Shown one piece after another: positions 8,725 through 15,730 of a DNA stretch of 64,000 nucleotides (the first letter of the stretch is position 1; the number at the start of each line of letters is the position of its first letter). The DNA lies in the NCBI GenBank assembly GCA_019419995.1, contig JAHZHZ010000001.1:202208-266207 (forward strand), read 5' to 3'. The stretch comes from Clostridiales bacterium. GTDB taxonomy: Bacteria; Bacillota; Clostridia; Christensenellales; Aristaeellaceae. The notes beneath the pieces are model-generated. The model worked only from the letters and a program-made list of their open reading frames with translations, had not been told where the DNA came from and searched no databases. The translations under genes and the position numbers were made by a program.

Positions 8725-9187
8725 GATCTTCACCTTTCTCAAGCCGATTTTGCCCTTATGGGTGCAATTTGCCGCTTCTTGGCCTTGGCAAAGGAAAAGA
8801 AAACGGGCGGCGTACACACACCGTCCGTTGAAATGGACAAGACAGATTCTCCGCACTCTCGGGTGCGGTTCCACGCAAAGAACATCCCCCGTAGACCGTT
8901 GGAATCAGCTGTCAGAGTCTATATAGTAAAGAATTACTTTTACTACTCTTATTGACCATTTCACTAGTTGTGTGCCTATGCACATCGGTTATAAAGTAAC
9001 CAACTGATGAAACTGAGCTTTTAACTCAATCAATAAGGCAACAAAGTGTTACCTCGCGCCGGTTTATACCCGGCTTCGGCGTCTGACCCGGCTGTCCGTC
9101 TGGCCTTGCGCTCCCCAAAAAGAAAGTGGGAAACGGGTCTGTCCTTTACCAATCCTGACTCTGGCATTTGCTGCCTTTGTCGCGACG
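8725..9187 (-). promoter_or_regulatory. Long structured 5' leader of the M28 peptidase gene
   Basis: About 460 nt lie between the predicted transcription start and the peptidase ATG. On the minus strand the stretch is rich in short hairpins. Examples are GCCGG-CCGGC and GGTAAC-GTTGCC near 9040-9070, GGTTA-TAACC near 8990, CCGCAC-GTGCGG near 8850-8867, GTCC-GGAC near 8825-8840, and TTTGCC-GGCAAA near 8770-8790. It also contains TGGAACCGC at about 8864-8872, which resembles the core of a T-box, but no clear specifier stem or T-tract terminator was found. It could be a regulatory leader or an independent small RNA. No known RNA family is claimed. Confidence 0.45.
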
Positions 9188-9193
9188 GGTAAC

Positions 9194-9222
9194 AGTATAC
9201 CCTTTCCCATGGGCCCTGTCAA
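9194..9222 (-). promoter_or_regulatory. Sigma-A promoter upstream of the M28 leader
   Basis: On the minus strand: TTGACA (9217-9222), a 17-base spacer and TATACT (9194-9199). The -35 is perfect and the -10 is five of six. No other minus-strand gene starts before the peptidase at 8724, so this implies the long leader. Confidence 0.8.
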
Positions 9223-9583
9223 ATAAAGTTTTTGTTTGTGGATTGAACTGAACCTCCTATTATAAGATTGAATTTTTGACGATTCTCCCTGAAATCGATG
9301 GGGCAAGTAGCCTGAATAGAGTCCAGTATTTTCAATTTGCCCCGAAGCAATCTTTTCGTTTATTTCAGGAATTGTAACGAGACAGATTTTGGAGACAAGT
9401 TTTTTACGCTTCGGGAAGGTGGGCGAGACAAATTCTCACAAAATGCGCTGTCGCCTGCACTTCTGAAACTCTGTAAGAGCTAAGATATCTCTCAATCCAG
9501 AAAGAAACCAGTAAACCAATGGCAAAAGCAATCGTCCGTTTACGGAAGTATCCTATTGGATACTTTCATGAAGCTTTATTTCG
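9223..9583. other. Intergenic stretch with a hairpin behind the 9584 gene
   Basis: Non-coding stretch. A hairpin at 9544-9567 (AAGTATCC with GGATACTT, loop TATT, extended by two more pairs) lies 17 bases beyond the stop of the minus-strand gene and is its likely 3' end, although a T-tract is missing. Nothing else is recognised. Confidence 0.4.
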
Positions 9584-10765
9584 TCAATACTCATATGTAT
9601 CGCACTCATGTAGCTGAAGAACACAGTCTACAACGTAATTCCCCTCGCTGGTAACCAGGTACCACGACAGATTAAATTCATCGTTATCCGTCAGCCAATT
9701 GCTGTATACGGGCGCGGCGTATAATAATACTGCGTCAGTGGTGCGCGTACGGTTTGCCATCGCAATGGCGTCTTCAAGCGGCATGAGCGTTGTTTCATGT
9801 TCCGATGGGATATTAAAATTATGCCAATTGATGTCCAGATCAGACAGGCCGTTTACTCCTACAGTGGCCTTGACCTGGTCTTCCAATATGCTAATGCCAT
9901 CATCGGTATGATGTTCAAAAATAACTAGATGGGAATCTGCTTCACGAATGTATTTGTCATACTCCGAATCGGTCATCCAACGATCCGCATAGCTCCATCG
10001 ATCTTGAATGCTTCTCGCAATGCCCACGTGTTCAAGCCAGCCGGAGGGGAGTACGCCGTTCAAAAGCGCTCTGCAAAAGATCAGACTTTCGTCCAGCGTC
10101 ATATTGATCGAGGGTGGTGTATATTCGCCACCCCGTTCTCCAGTTACCATGGAATCGTAATACCACAGCTCTTTTGTATCGTCATACACCGTTAGATATC
10201 GGTATGGTTTTTCTTCTGACTGGCTCTGATAATCGTCGCTGTTGGAATATTGATCTCGTTCCTTTCGTATATACCCTTCTCCCAGCAGTGTGTTGAGTAA
10301 ATGGTCAAGGTCATATAGTTGTTCTCCCCGAACAAGGGTGGCGGGGTATGTGCGCTCTGTAGCGGAGGGTTCGGGAAGTACGGCCTGTGGGTCTACCGTA
10401 AGGAACTCAGGAACGGTGGTATTGCACTGAGCAATTTTCTCATCGGTAATTTTAAAATTGACTTCATATTTTTTATCTGTGGCCTGTAAGCACTCTCGGG
10501 GCATGTAACCGAACAGCTCATCCTGCGTATACACAAGATACCAACCATCTGTTTCTTCCGCCACCAAGACGGCAGATTCGTAGGGCACGGTATAGATTAC
10601 ATTGTTGGATAAGTCGGAATTTTCATGCTGAGGCGTTTTATATAAGTGTGCGAACATTGCATTTACCTGATAAATTGGATAACTTTCTGCGAGTGTAGAT
10701 GAAATACACAGACATGACAGCACGGCAATCAGCAGGATACTGCTGAGAATTTCTTTGACACGCAT
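9584..10765 (-). CDS. Exported protein of unknown function with an N-terminal SH3-like region
   Basis: Not recognised beyond its general plan. The 393 residues start with a signal peptide ending SSTLAES near residue 27. Residues about 30-95 read like a bacterial SH3 fold (AHLYKTPQ, DGWYLVYTQDELFGYMPREC). The remainder is acidic and rich in aromatic residues (for example ELWYYDSMV, WSYADRW, NLSWYLV), with no membrane segment. It is the last gene of a minus-strand unit with a two-component system and another exported protein, 60 bases from its neighbour. It may be an envelope sensor accessory or an output of the system; that is inference from position only. A coding gene is near certain from length, signal peptide and context. 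Confidence 0.75.
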   Translation of the reverse strand: MRVKEILSSILLIAVLSCLCISSTLAESYPIYQVNAMFAHLYKTPQHENSDLSNNVIYTVPYESAVLVAEETDGWYLVYTQDELFGYMPRECLQATDKKYEVNFKITDEKIAQCNTTVPEFLTVDPQAVLPEPSATERTYPATLVRGEQLYDLDHLLNTLLGEGYIRKERDQYSNSDDYQSQSEEKPYRYLTVYDDTKELWYYDSMVTGERGGEYTPPSINMTLDESLIFCRALLNGVLPSGWLEHVGIARSIQDRWSYADRWMTDSEYDKYIREADSHLVIFEHHTDDGISILEDQVKATVGVNGLSDLDINWHNFNIPSEHETTLMPLEDAIAMANRTRTTDAVLLYAAPVYSNWLTDNDEFNLSWYLVTSEGNYVVDCVLQLHECDTYEY

Positions 10766-10825
10766 GAGAACACCCCCATATTTTTATAATACTATTTTAT
10801 CGGTGGATTGTATCCAAGTTGTTTC

Positions 10826-11545
10826 CTACAAGAGTGGACGTGCAAACAATTTATACGAAAGTAAACCCACCGATGGAGCGCATTTAAATGATATCGCAAA
10901 TGGCGTTCCTTGAATATCAGATTCAAATCCTTGAATGACGTCGCCATCTGTATGGATACCACCCAGATCTTGCAAATCTCCAAGATTAAGCAAAGCGGCA
11001 TATCCGTCCATGAGTGTATTCGATTTATACTCGGTAGCAAATCCATAGCCTGAGTTGCGCATCCAGTTTGTGAGTATCAGAGCATCACCGCTGAAATCAA
11101 TTCTCAAATATACTCCTGTTTCAACGTCTATGATCACATGCAAACAGCCGGATGTATTTTCATAGACAATATCCATGTATTTGTATTCACTGGAATATCC
11201 ATGGGGAAGCAGTGAAAATGATTTTACAATGCAGGTGGCATTGTCGCCGCTTGCCGGCAACAGCCCTGCTGTATACAAAATAGTCCAAGCATCTGGTGGT
11301 ATGCTGGTGTCGTGGTTAGCAACATATCGAACGCTTGTGGAATTGTTCTGCCATGCATCTAATGCGCGTACTCTGTTTTCAAGCGTACTCTCATATTGAT
11401 AATCGCTTCCTGTATATTCAATTGCCCATTGTTTTCCTGCAATGGTTTGATCCAACTTCATCAACACGCCGTTTGGAAGAAACAATCCTACAAGAACTAC
11501 CAACGGCGTTAAGATAAACAACCCGATTTTTTTATATATCCTCAT
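10826..11545 (-). CDS. Membrane-anchored extracytoplasmic protein of unknown function
   Basis: Not recognised. The 239 residues have one N-terminal membrane segment (about residues 7-28, IGLFILTPLVVLVGLFLP) and an extracytoplasmic domain with no known motif. It contains a YKYMDIVYENTSGCLHVIIDVETG beta-rich stretch of the kind seen in small lipid- or kinase-associated modules. Its start lies inside the end of the histidine kinase gene (14-base overlap), so expression is tightly linked to the sensor. A role as accessory to signal perception is plausible but unproven. Confidence 0.75.
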   Translation of the reverse strand: MRIYKKIGLFILTPLVVLVGLFLPNGVLMKLDQTIAGKQWAIEYTGSDYQYESTLENRVRALDAWQNNSTSVRYVANHDTSIPPDAWTILYTAGLLPASGDNATCIVKSFSLLPHGYSSEYKYMDIVYENTSGCLHVIIDVETGVYLRIDFSGDALILTNWMRNSGYGFATEYKSNTLMDGYAALLNLGDLQDLGGIHTDGDVIQGFESDIQGTPFAISFKCAPSVGLLSYKLFARPLL

Positions 11546-12833
11546 TTGCTGCCTTTCCAGGTATCTCTACATATACCGTTGTACCCTGTCCTACAGTGCT
11601 TTCAAAGTGCAAGGATCCACAATGTAGATGTATGATTTCCTTACATAACGATAATCCCAAGCCCAAACCGCCGTTTGCCCGTGAACGCGCCTTGTCCACT
11701 CGATAAAATGGTTCTGTTATAAATGCGAGGGTTTCCTGTTCCATTCCGCACCCGTTGTCGGCGACGCAGATCCGCACAATAGAGGAGGTGAAAACCTCCG
11801 ACTTTAAGACAACGTTTGAAGCCCCTGCGTTTTGCGCATTGCGAATCAGGTTTATGAGCAAAGAGATCAATAGAGTCTTATCCCCATGCAACAATACGTG
11901 CTGCGAGTCCGAAGCAACTGTAATTCTGCCTGTAAATACCTGAAATGTGTGGATAACTTCCTCAAAGAGCATATCGACAGATAGATCATGAAAAACGGGC
12001 ATCTCCTGCTTCAGCAGTATCCAGTTCGATAAAGTGGTAGACAATGTACTTAAACGCTTGCCTTCGTGTAAAATTGTCTGAGCTGCGATGAGTACTTCTG
12101 ATTCAGTGAGCATTCCAGAGCGTATGGTATCTGCGTGCCCCACAATGGAGGCGAGGGGTGTCTTTATTTCATGCGTCAGATTTTCAATGAACCGTGTCCG
12201 GCGTGAGATTTGATCTGTGATTTCATCAGCCATATGATTGAGCGTGTTTGACAGCAGTCCAATTTCGCCCTGCTCGCTGACTTGGACGCGGCACGATAGA
12301 TTTTGTCTAGACAATTCCACACAAACGTGCGTCAGCTCAGCCAGGGACTTTGTTACGTGGCCGGCTATGAGAAATAAAATTCCAGCAATCAATAGCATTG
12401 TACCCAGGTATATCCCATGATACTGAGAAAGTTCGCGTGTGCGTTGTAGATACAAATCCGATACGTCCGCATTGAGTGTAAAGCTATACCATTTATCTGA
12501 TATTTGAAGTGGCATTTCACCGCGCAATGTTCCCTGATCCAGCTGAATAAATCCAGTAAATCTATTTTCCACAGGCGCAATGACAATCTTATCATTTTGT
12601 TGCTTGGCGATTTTAATTATGTCATCTGCATTTATTTCGATTCCCTGAAGCGCGTAATTGGTACATGCGGCTTGAGTGGCGTATGCATATAGTTGCATTT
12701 GTTCGATGAGTTTTTCCCTCTGATCAGCAAGCCGGGTATAGAATGAGGTGCGGATCGAAAGCGCGTTGGCAAATGCCATGGCGAGCGCCATGACAATCAA
12801 GGTGGGAATTAAAAAACGATACTTAAGTTTCAT
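11532..12833 (-). CDS. Sensor histidine kinase
   Basis: Membrane sensor kinase of 433 residues. A membrane segment at about 8-28, an extracytoplasmic domain of roughly 110 residues, and a second segment at about 140-160 are followed by a HAMP linker. The HisKA dimerisation helix has the phospho-acceptor H221 in LTHEIKTPLAS. The ATPase domain has VADNGCGME and GGLGLGLSLCK. The start overlaps the response regulator stop by four bases (ATGA), the usual coupling of a cognate pair. The signal is unknown; the two exported proteins encoded downstream are candidates for its partners. Confidence 0.93.
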   Translation of the reverse strand: MKLKYRFLIPTLIVMALAMAFANALSIRTSFYTRLADQREKLIEQMQLYAYATQAACTNYALQGIEINADDIIKIAKQQNDKIVIAPVENRFTGFIQLDQGTLRGEMPLQISDKWYSFTLNADVSDLYLQRTRELSQYHGIYLGTMLLIAGILFLIAGHVTKSLAELTHVCVELSRQNLSCRVQVSEQGEIGLLSNTLNHMADEITDQISRRTRFIENLTHEIKTPLASIVGHADTIRSGMLTESEVLIAAQTILHEGKRLSTLSTTLSNWILLKQEMPVFHDLSVDMLFEEVIHTFQVFTGRITVASDSQHVLLHGDKTLLISLLINLIRNAQNAGASNVVLKSEVFTSSIVRICVADNGCGMEQETLAFITEPFYRVDKARSRANGGLGLGLSLCKEIIHLHCGSLHFESTVGQGTTVYVEIPGKAANEDI

Positions 12834-13489
12834 ACTTTTGAATTCAACCGATAGCCGATTCGCGGCAGCGTTACCAGTTGTTTCTCCCAGTGCAGTTTTT
12901 GCCGAAGCCGATGTATATGCAAATCAACTGTGCGCGTATCGCCGGTGTATTCACTCTGCCAAACATGCTCGTAGATTGTTTCCCGAAACAACGCTATATC
13001 CCGGTTGCGCATGAGGAACACCAGCAAATCAAATTCCCGGGCCTTTAGCTGTACGGGATTCCCTGCTTTTATTACCGTGTGCATCTGCGTATTCACAGTT
13101 ACATCATCCAATGTAATCTCTATGGAGCTCTTCCCGTAGCGCTTCATTACGGCGTCTATGCGCGCCGTTAGCTCAATAAGTTCAAATGGCTTTGCAATAT
13201 AATCGTCTGCCCCCAACTTAAGACCGGTTACTTTATCGACGACAGATGCCTTTGCGGTGAGGAATATGACCGGAATCCCCATCGGAGATATATAGCGCAT
13301 AAGTTCAAAACCATCAATGCCAGGCAGCATTACATCCAACAAAATCAGATCATATTGATGTTTATCAATTTTATCAATCGCCGATAGGCCATCATAAGCG
13401 CAGTCTGAACAATAGCCTGCTTTAGAAAGTCCCTTACAGATAAAGTTGGAAATTGCACGTTCATCTTCTATGACCAATATTCTCATCAT
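12830..13489 (-). CDS. OmpR/PhoB-family response regulator
   Basis: DNA-binding response regulator of 219 residues. The receiver domain has acidic residues in IEDE, phospho-acceptor D52 in LILLDVMLPG, T78 in FLTAK and K100 in AKPFE. The C-terminal winged helix ends with TVDLHIHRLRQKL and RIGYRL. The frame is open from a TTG at 13504, but ATG 13489 is chosen because GAGGGTGAG (13494-13502) is then its RBS and the domain begins there. It heads the minus-strand unit regulator, kinase, membrane protein, exported protein. A direct repeat just upstream may be its own binding site. Confidence 0.93.
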   Translation of the reverse strand: MMRILVIEDERAISNFICKGLSKAGYCSDCAYDGLSAIDKIDKHQYDLILLDVMLPGIDGFELMRYISPMGIPVIFLTAKASVVDKVTGLKLGADDYIAKPFELIELTARIDAVMKRYGKSSIEITLDDVTVNTQMHTVIKAGNPVQLKAREFDLLVFLMRNRDIALFRETIYEHVWQSEYTGDTRTVDLHIHRLRQKLHWEKQLVTLPRIGYRLNSKV

Positions 13490-13518
13490 ATTTCTCACCC
13501 TCAACCATTGTAGACGAT

Positions 13519-13538
13519 ATTTGTTTCCAATTTGTTTC
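13519..13538 (-). promoter_or_regulatory. Direct repeat with 11-base period upstream of the response regulator
   Basis: GAAACAAAT occurs twice on the minus strand (13519-13527 and 13530-13538), separated by two bases, giving an 11-base period. OmpR-type regulators bind such tandem half-sites on one face of the helix, so autoregulation is likely. A TACAAT hexamer lies at 13507-13512, but it is very close to the RBS, so the exact promoter is uncertain. Confidence 0.45.
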
Positions 13539-13810
13539 TAAATTGATCGTAGCTTATGTATTCTGCCAGCGTCATTCATATTGGGGATGAAAAGACCGGT
13601 ATTAATACTGGTAGAGGCATTGTGCACAGCGTGCCCGACGGGGCACGGTGGATCGGCCATCGTATTTGGGAAAACCCATTGCAAACTCAGAAGCTAAAAC
13701 GCATTTTGCATAGTGGGCTCTTCAGCTAATTAATAAAGCAAAGCTTTTGCAGGTTTTTAAGCCATGCAAAAATGGTTTCCCATCTCTCAAATTCTTACCA
13801 TGAAGAAAAG
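13539..13810. other. Intergenic stretch, nothing firmly recognised
   Basis: Between the response regulator and the amidohydrolase remnant. A 57-codon ATG frame at 13556-13729 (+) lacks an RBS and any known motif. A small hairpin (GTGCCC with GGGCAC) lies near 13640. I do not call a gene here. Confidence 0.3.
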
Positions 13811-13846
13811 GCAGGATGGCATGACCTTTCGGCCATGTCATCCTGC
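13811..13846 (-). terminator. Terminator behind the amidohydrolase remnant
   Basis: A hairpin of about 16 pairs (GCAGGATGGCATGACC with GGCCATGTCATCCTGC), with one wobble and one mismatch. On the minus strand it is followed by CTTTTCTTC, so it reads as the terminator of the decayed minus-strand gene ending at 13930. Confidence 0.65.
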
Positions 13847-13929
13847 AACAATCAAATTATTTCCTTATAGGTGTACCAACCTTGGCGGCAGCTCTTTATG
13901 AATGCACCGGTGTGGACGCGCCCCGTCTG

Positions 13930-14520
13930 TCATTTGGATTTGATGGACAGATCGCCCATCTTGGTCTTGGCCACGGCGTCTATCTGGCCGCTTACGAACG
14001 TGCCGATGATGGTATACGCCATCTTTCCGATGGGTGTCTTTTAATCACCCTTGAAAGCGACGTTTCCGTCCGCATCGATGCTTCCACCGGTAAAGGCATT
14101 TTCGTTCTTCATGAAGTATATCGTTCCAGACAGCTTGTCGCCGTCCACGTTCAGCGTAACTTTGCCGTCCATGTCGCCCATGGGCGTAGAGATAACCACA
14201 TCGTATTGATTATCAGCCACTTGACTGGCCTCCTTAGATTCAGTCTTGGGGGTGTTAACGACGATGCGCTGCGCGTGAACGTTCAGCGAATCGGTTGTCA
14301 CGTTCGTGCCGCCGCGGCGGCGGGTAGTGTCGATGCCCAGCAGCTTGCCCAAGTTGCCGCCGAAGATCTTGCGCTTGTCTTCGTCGGACAACGGCTGATA
14401 GCCATACTGCCACTGTAATTCTTCAGGCATTTTAAAATCGGTCAGTCCCACTGCAGCCGCACCGATCTGTGCGCCGTAACCCGCGCTGTCCGTACCCCAG
14501 ACGATGCGGTCGGGGCCAAC
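13930..14520 (-). pseudogene. Amidohydrolase (Amidohydro_2-like), 3' fragment with internal stop
   Basis: Only the last third of a metal-dependent amidohydrolase survives. The frame enters at 14520 with VGPDRIVWGTDSAGYG, the conserved late (beta/alpha)8-barrel segment, then LSDEDKRKIFGGNLGKLLGI, then a C-terminal beta-rich tail (STPMGDMDGKVTLNVDG). An in-frame TAA at 14041-14043 interrupts the tail. The same frame continues with KTPIGKMAYTIIGTFVSG to a stop at 13930-13932, where a terminator follows. So the gene is truncated at its 5' end and also carries a nonsense mutation. It was presumably a lactone or aromatic-acid hydrolase or decarboxylase relative. The substrate is unknown. Confidence 0.82.
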
Positions 14521-15095
14521 GAAGAGGATACAAAAAACTTACATCGCGCTGACACGGACGTTCTTTGAGATGCTTAAGGAGATGCGGTTTGAGGATATTA
14601 AGGTGAGCGACCTGTGCGAGCGAGCGATGATCCGCAAGTCGACTTTTTACAAGCACTTTGGAGACAAATATGAACTGCTTGCATTTGCCGTACGGCGAGA
14701 ACAGGAAAAGTTTAATGCCCAGTTATCCCAGGAACGAAAAAAACGCAGAGAAAATTGATTATTATATACAGTTAATTGAAGTGGTGTTGGATTCACTGGG
14801 CGCGAACGATGCGTTGGCTCAATCCGCCATACCGAGCAATTCGTTTCCGTTGGTGTTAAGCATCCTGTCGGATCAGATCATGCTGGATATTCGAGAACGG
14901 ATCCGGGAGGACGAGCAGAGTGGAGAGGAGCTGCCCGCAAGCCCGGACATTATGACTGCCTTTTTCGTGGGTGGGGTGATGGAAGCGGTGCGAAGCTGGC
15001 TCAAAAAGGGAAAGTCCATCGATGTCCCAGAGCTGAAAATACAATTGAGCGAGATTCTGAAACAATTTTATAGTGCGGTTCGAATCAAAACATGA
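14521..15095 (+). pseudogene. TetR/AcrR-family regulator, lacking its start and frameshifted
   Basis: The N-terminal helix-turn-helix is clear (RIQKTYIALTRTFFEMLKEM, then DLCERAMIRKSTFYKHF), and the ligand-binding part continues to TAG-proximal residues ending FYSAVRIKT. Two lesions are visible. First, the gene begins abruptly at 14521, directly after amidohydrolase DNA on the opposite strand, and has no native start; an ATG at 14504 lies in antisense amidohydrolase sequence. Second, the frame changes at a run of seven A (14737-14743): six would keep the protein in frame (ERK, then NAEKIDYYIQ). It was probably the divergent regulator of the amidohydrolase next door. Confidence 0.82.
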
Positions 15096-15308
15096 GACAG
15101 ATTGGTGGTGGTTGCTTTTTTCGTCATAAATGAATATCCCAATGACGCCCATGCGGGGCATTACTCAGGCAAAATAAACCTGTACAGACGACTCAGGCAT
15201 ATGCAGCAAATTTTGATGCCGAGAAAGGCCGACAAAACGATATGATTTCGCAAATAAGCCAAAAATTTTCTACTACGGGATTCTTCTGATTTTAAAGGGG
15301 CAACAAAA

Positions 15309-15333
15309 AAACCGAACCATTATGGTTCGGTTT
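15309..15333 (-). terminator. Terminator of the tRNA-Ala gene
   Basis: A 12-bp inverted repeat (AAACCGAACCAT 15309-15320 with ATGGTTCGGTTT 15322-15333), followed on the minus strand by a run of T. It lies directly downstream of the tRNA. Confidence 0.85.
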
Positions 15334-15335
15334 CC

Positions 15336-15411
15336 TGGTGGAGCATAGGGGATTCGAACCCCTGACCTCAACGATGCGAACGTTGCGCGCTACCAACTGT
15401 GCTAATGCCCC
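15336..15411 (-). tRNA. tRNA-Ala (anticodon CGC)
   Basis: Full cloverleaf on the minus strand. The acceptor stem is GGGGCAT with ATGCTCC, containing the G3-U70 pair that identifies alanine tRNAs. The D arm lies in AGCACAGTTGGTAGCGC, the anticodon stem CAACG-CGTTG carries loop TTCGCAT, and the T arm has GGTTCGAATCC. The CCA end is encoded (15336-15338). It reads GCG codons. Confidence 0.97.
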
Positions 15412-15492
15412 ATGCTATGATCGGTGGTTTTTAGCAGACCGCCGTTTAAACTGCATTGCGGAACCGTTGTACACCCAATACAGACTATTATG

Positions 15493-15519
15493 ATTATATA
15501 CATAATCTGTATGCCTCAA
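15493..15519 (-). promoter_or_regulatory. Probable promoter of the tRNA-Ala gene
   Basis: On the minus strand, TTGAGG (15514-15519) and a perfect TATAAT (15493-15498) with a 15-base spacer; shifting the -35 by one base gives 16. About 80 bases upstream of the tRNA 5' end. The short spacer lowers confidence. Confidence 0.45.
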
Positions 15520-15664
15520 TGAGGAGTTCCTTCAAGTCTAATCAGAGACAAAATGGCCTCAAATCAAACCTGCGGAATATATTATACCATTGGAAGACTT
15601 ATATTGCAAGAGCAAATTTTGTAAATTTCTTGATTCTTTTCACATTGACCTGCTTGCTCCTCCC

Positions 15665-15693
15665 TTGACACGTTCCCTCGCTTCGCATAAAAT
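15665..15693 (+). promoter_or_regulatory. Promoter of the 15731 gene and probably the genes after it
   Basis: TTGACA at 15665-15670, a 17-base spacer and TAAAAT at 15688-15693, about 38 bases upstream of the ATG at 15731. Near-consensus. Confidence 0.78.
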
Positions 15694-15730
15694 AGAATCG
15701 TATAATGGAGATTATGAGGTTCTCTGGAGA

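Noticed and set aside
8864..8872. T-box core-like TGGAACCGC in the M28 leader
   Set aside because: The AGGG prefix, specifier stem and T-tract terminator were not found, so a T-box is not called; the leader is reported as unknown structure.
13556..13729. 57-codon plus-strand ATG frame upstream of the response regulator
   Set aside because: No RBS and no recognisable motif. Its sequence reads somewhat protein-like, but nothing supports expression.
13882..14418. 178-codon plus-strand frame
   Set aside because: It is antisense to the amidohydrolase remnant, whose conserved motifs lie on the minus strand.
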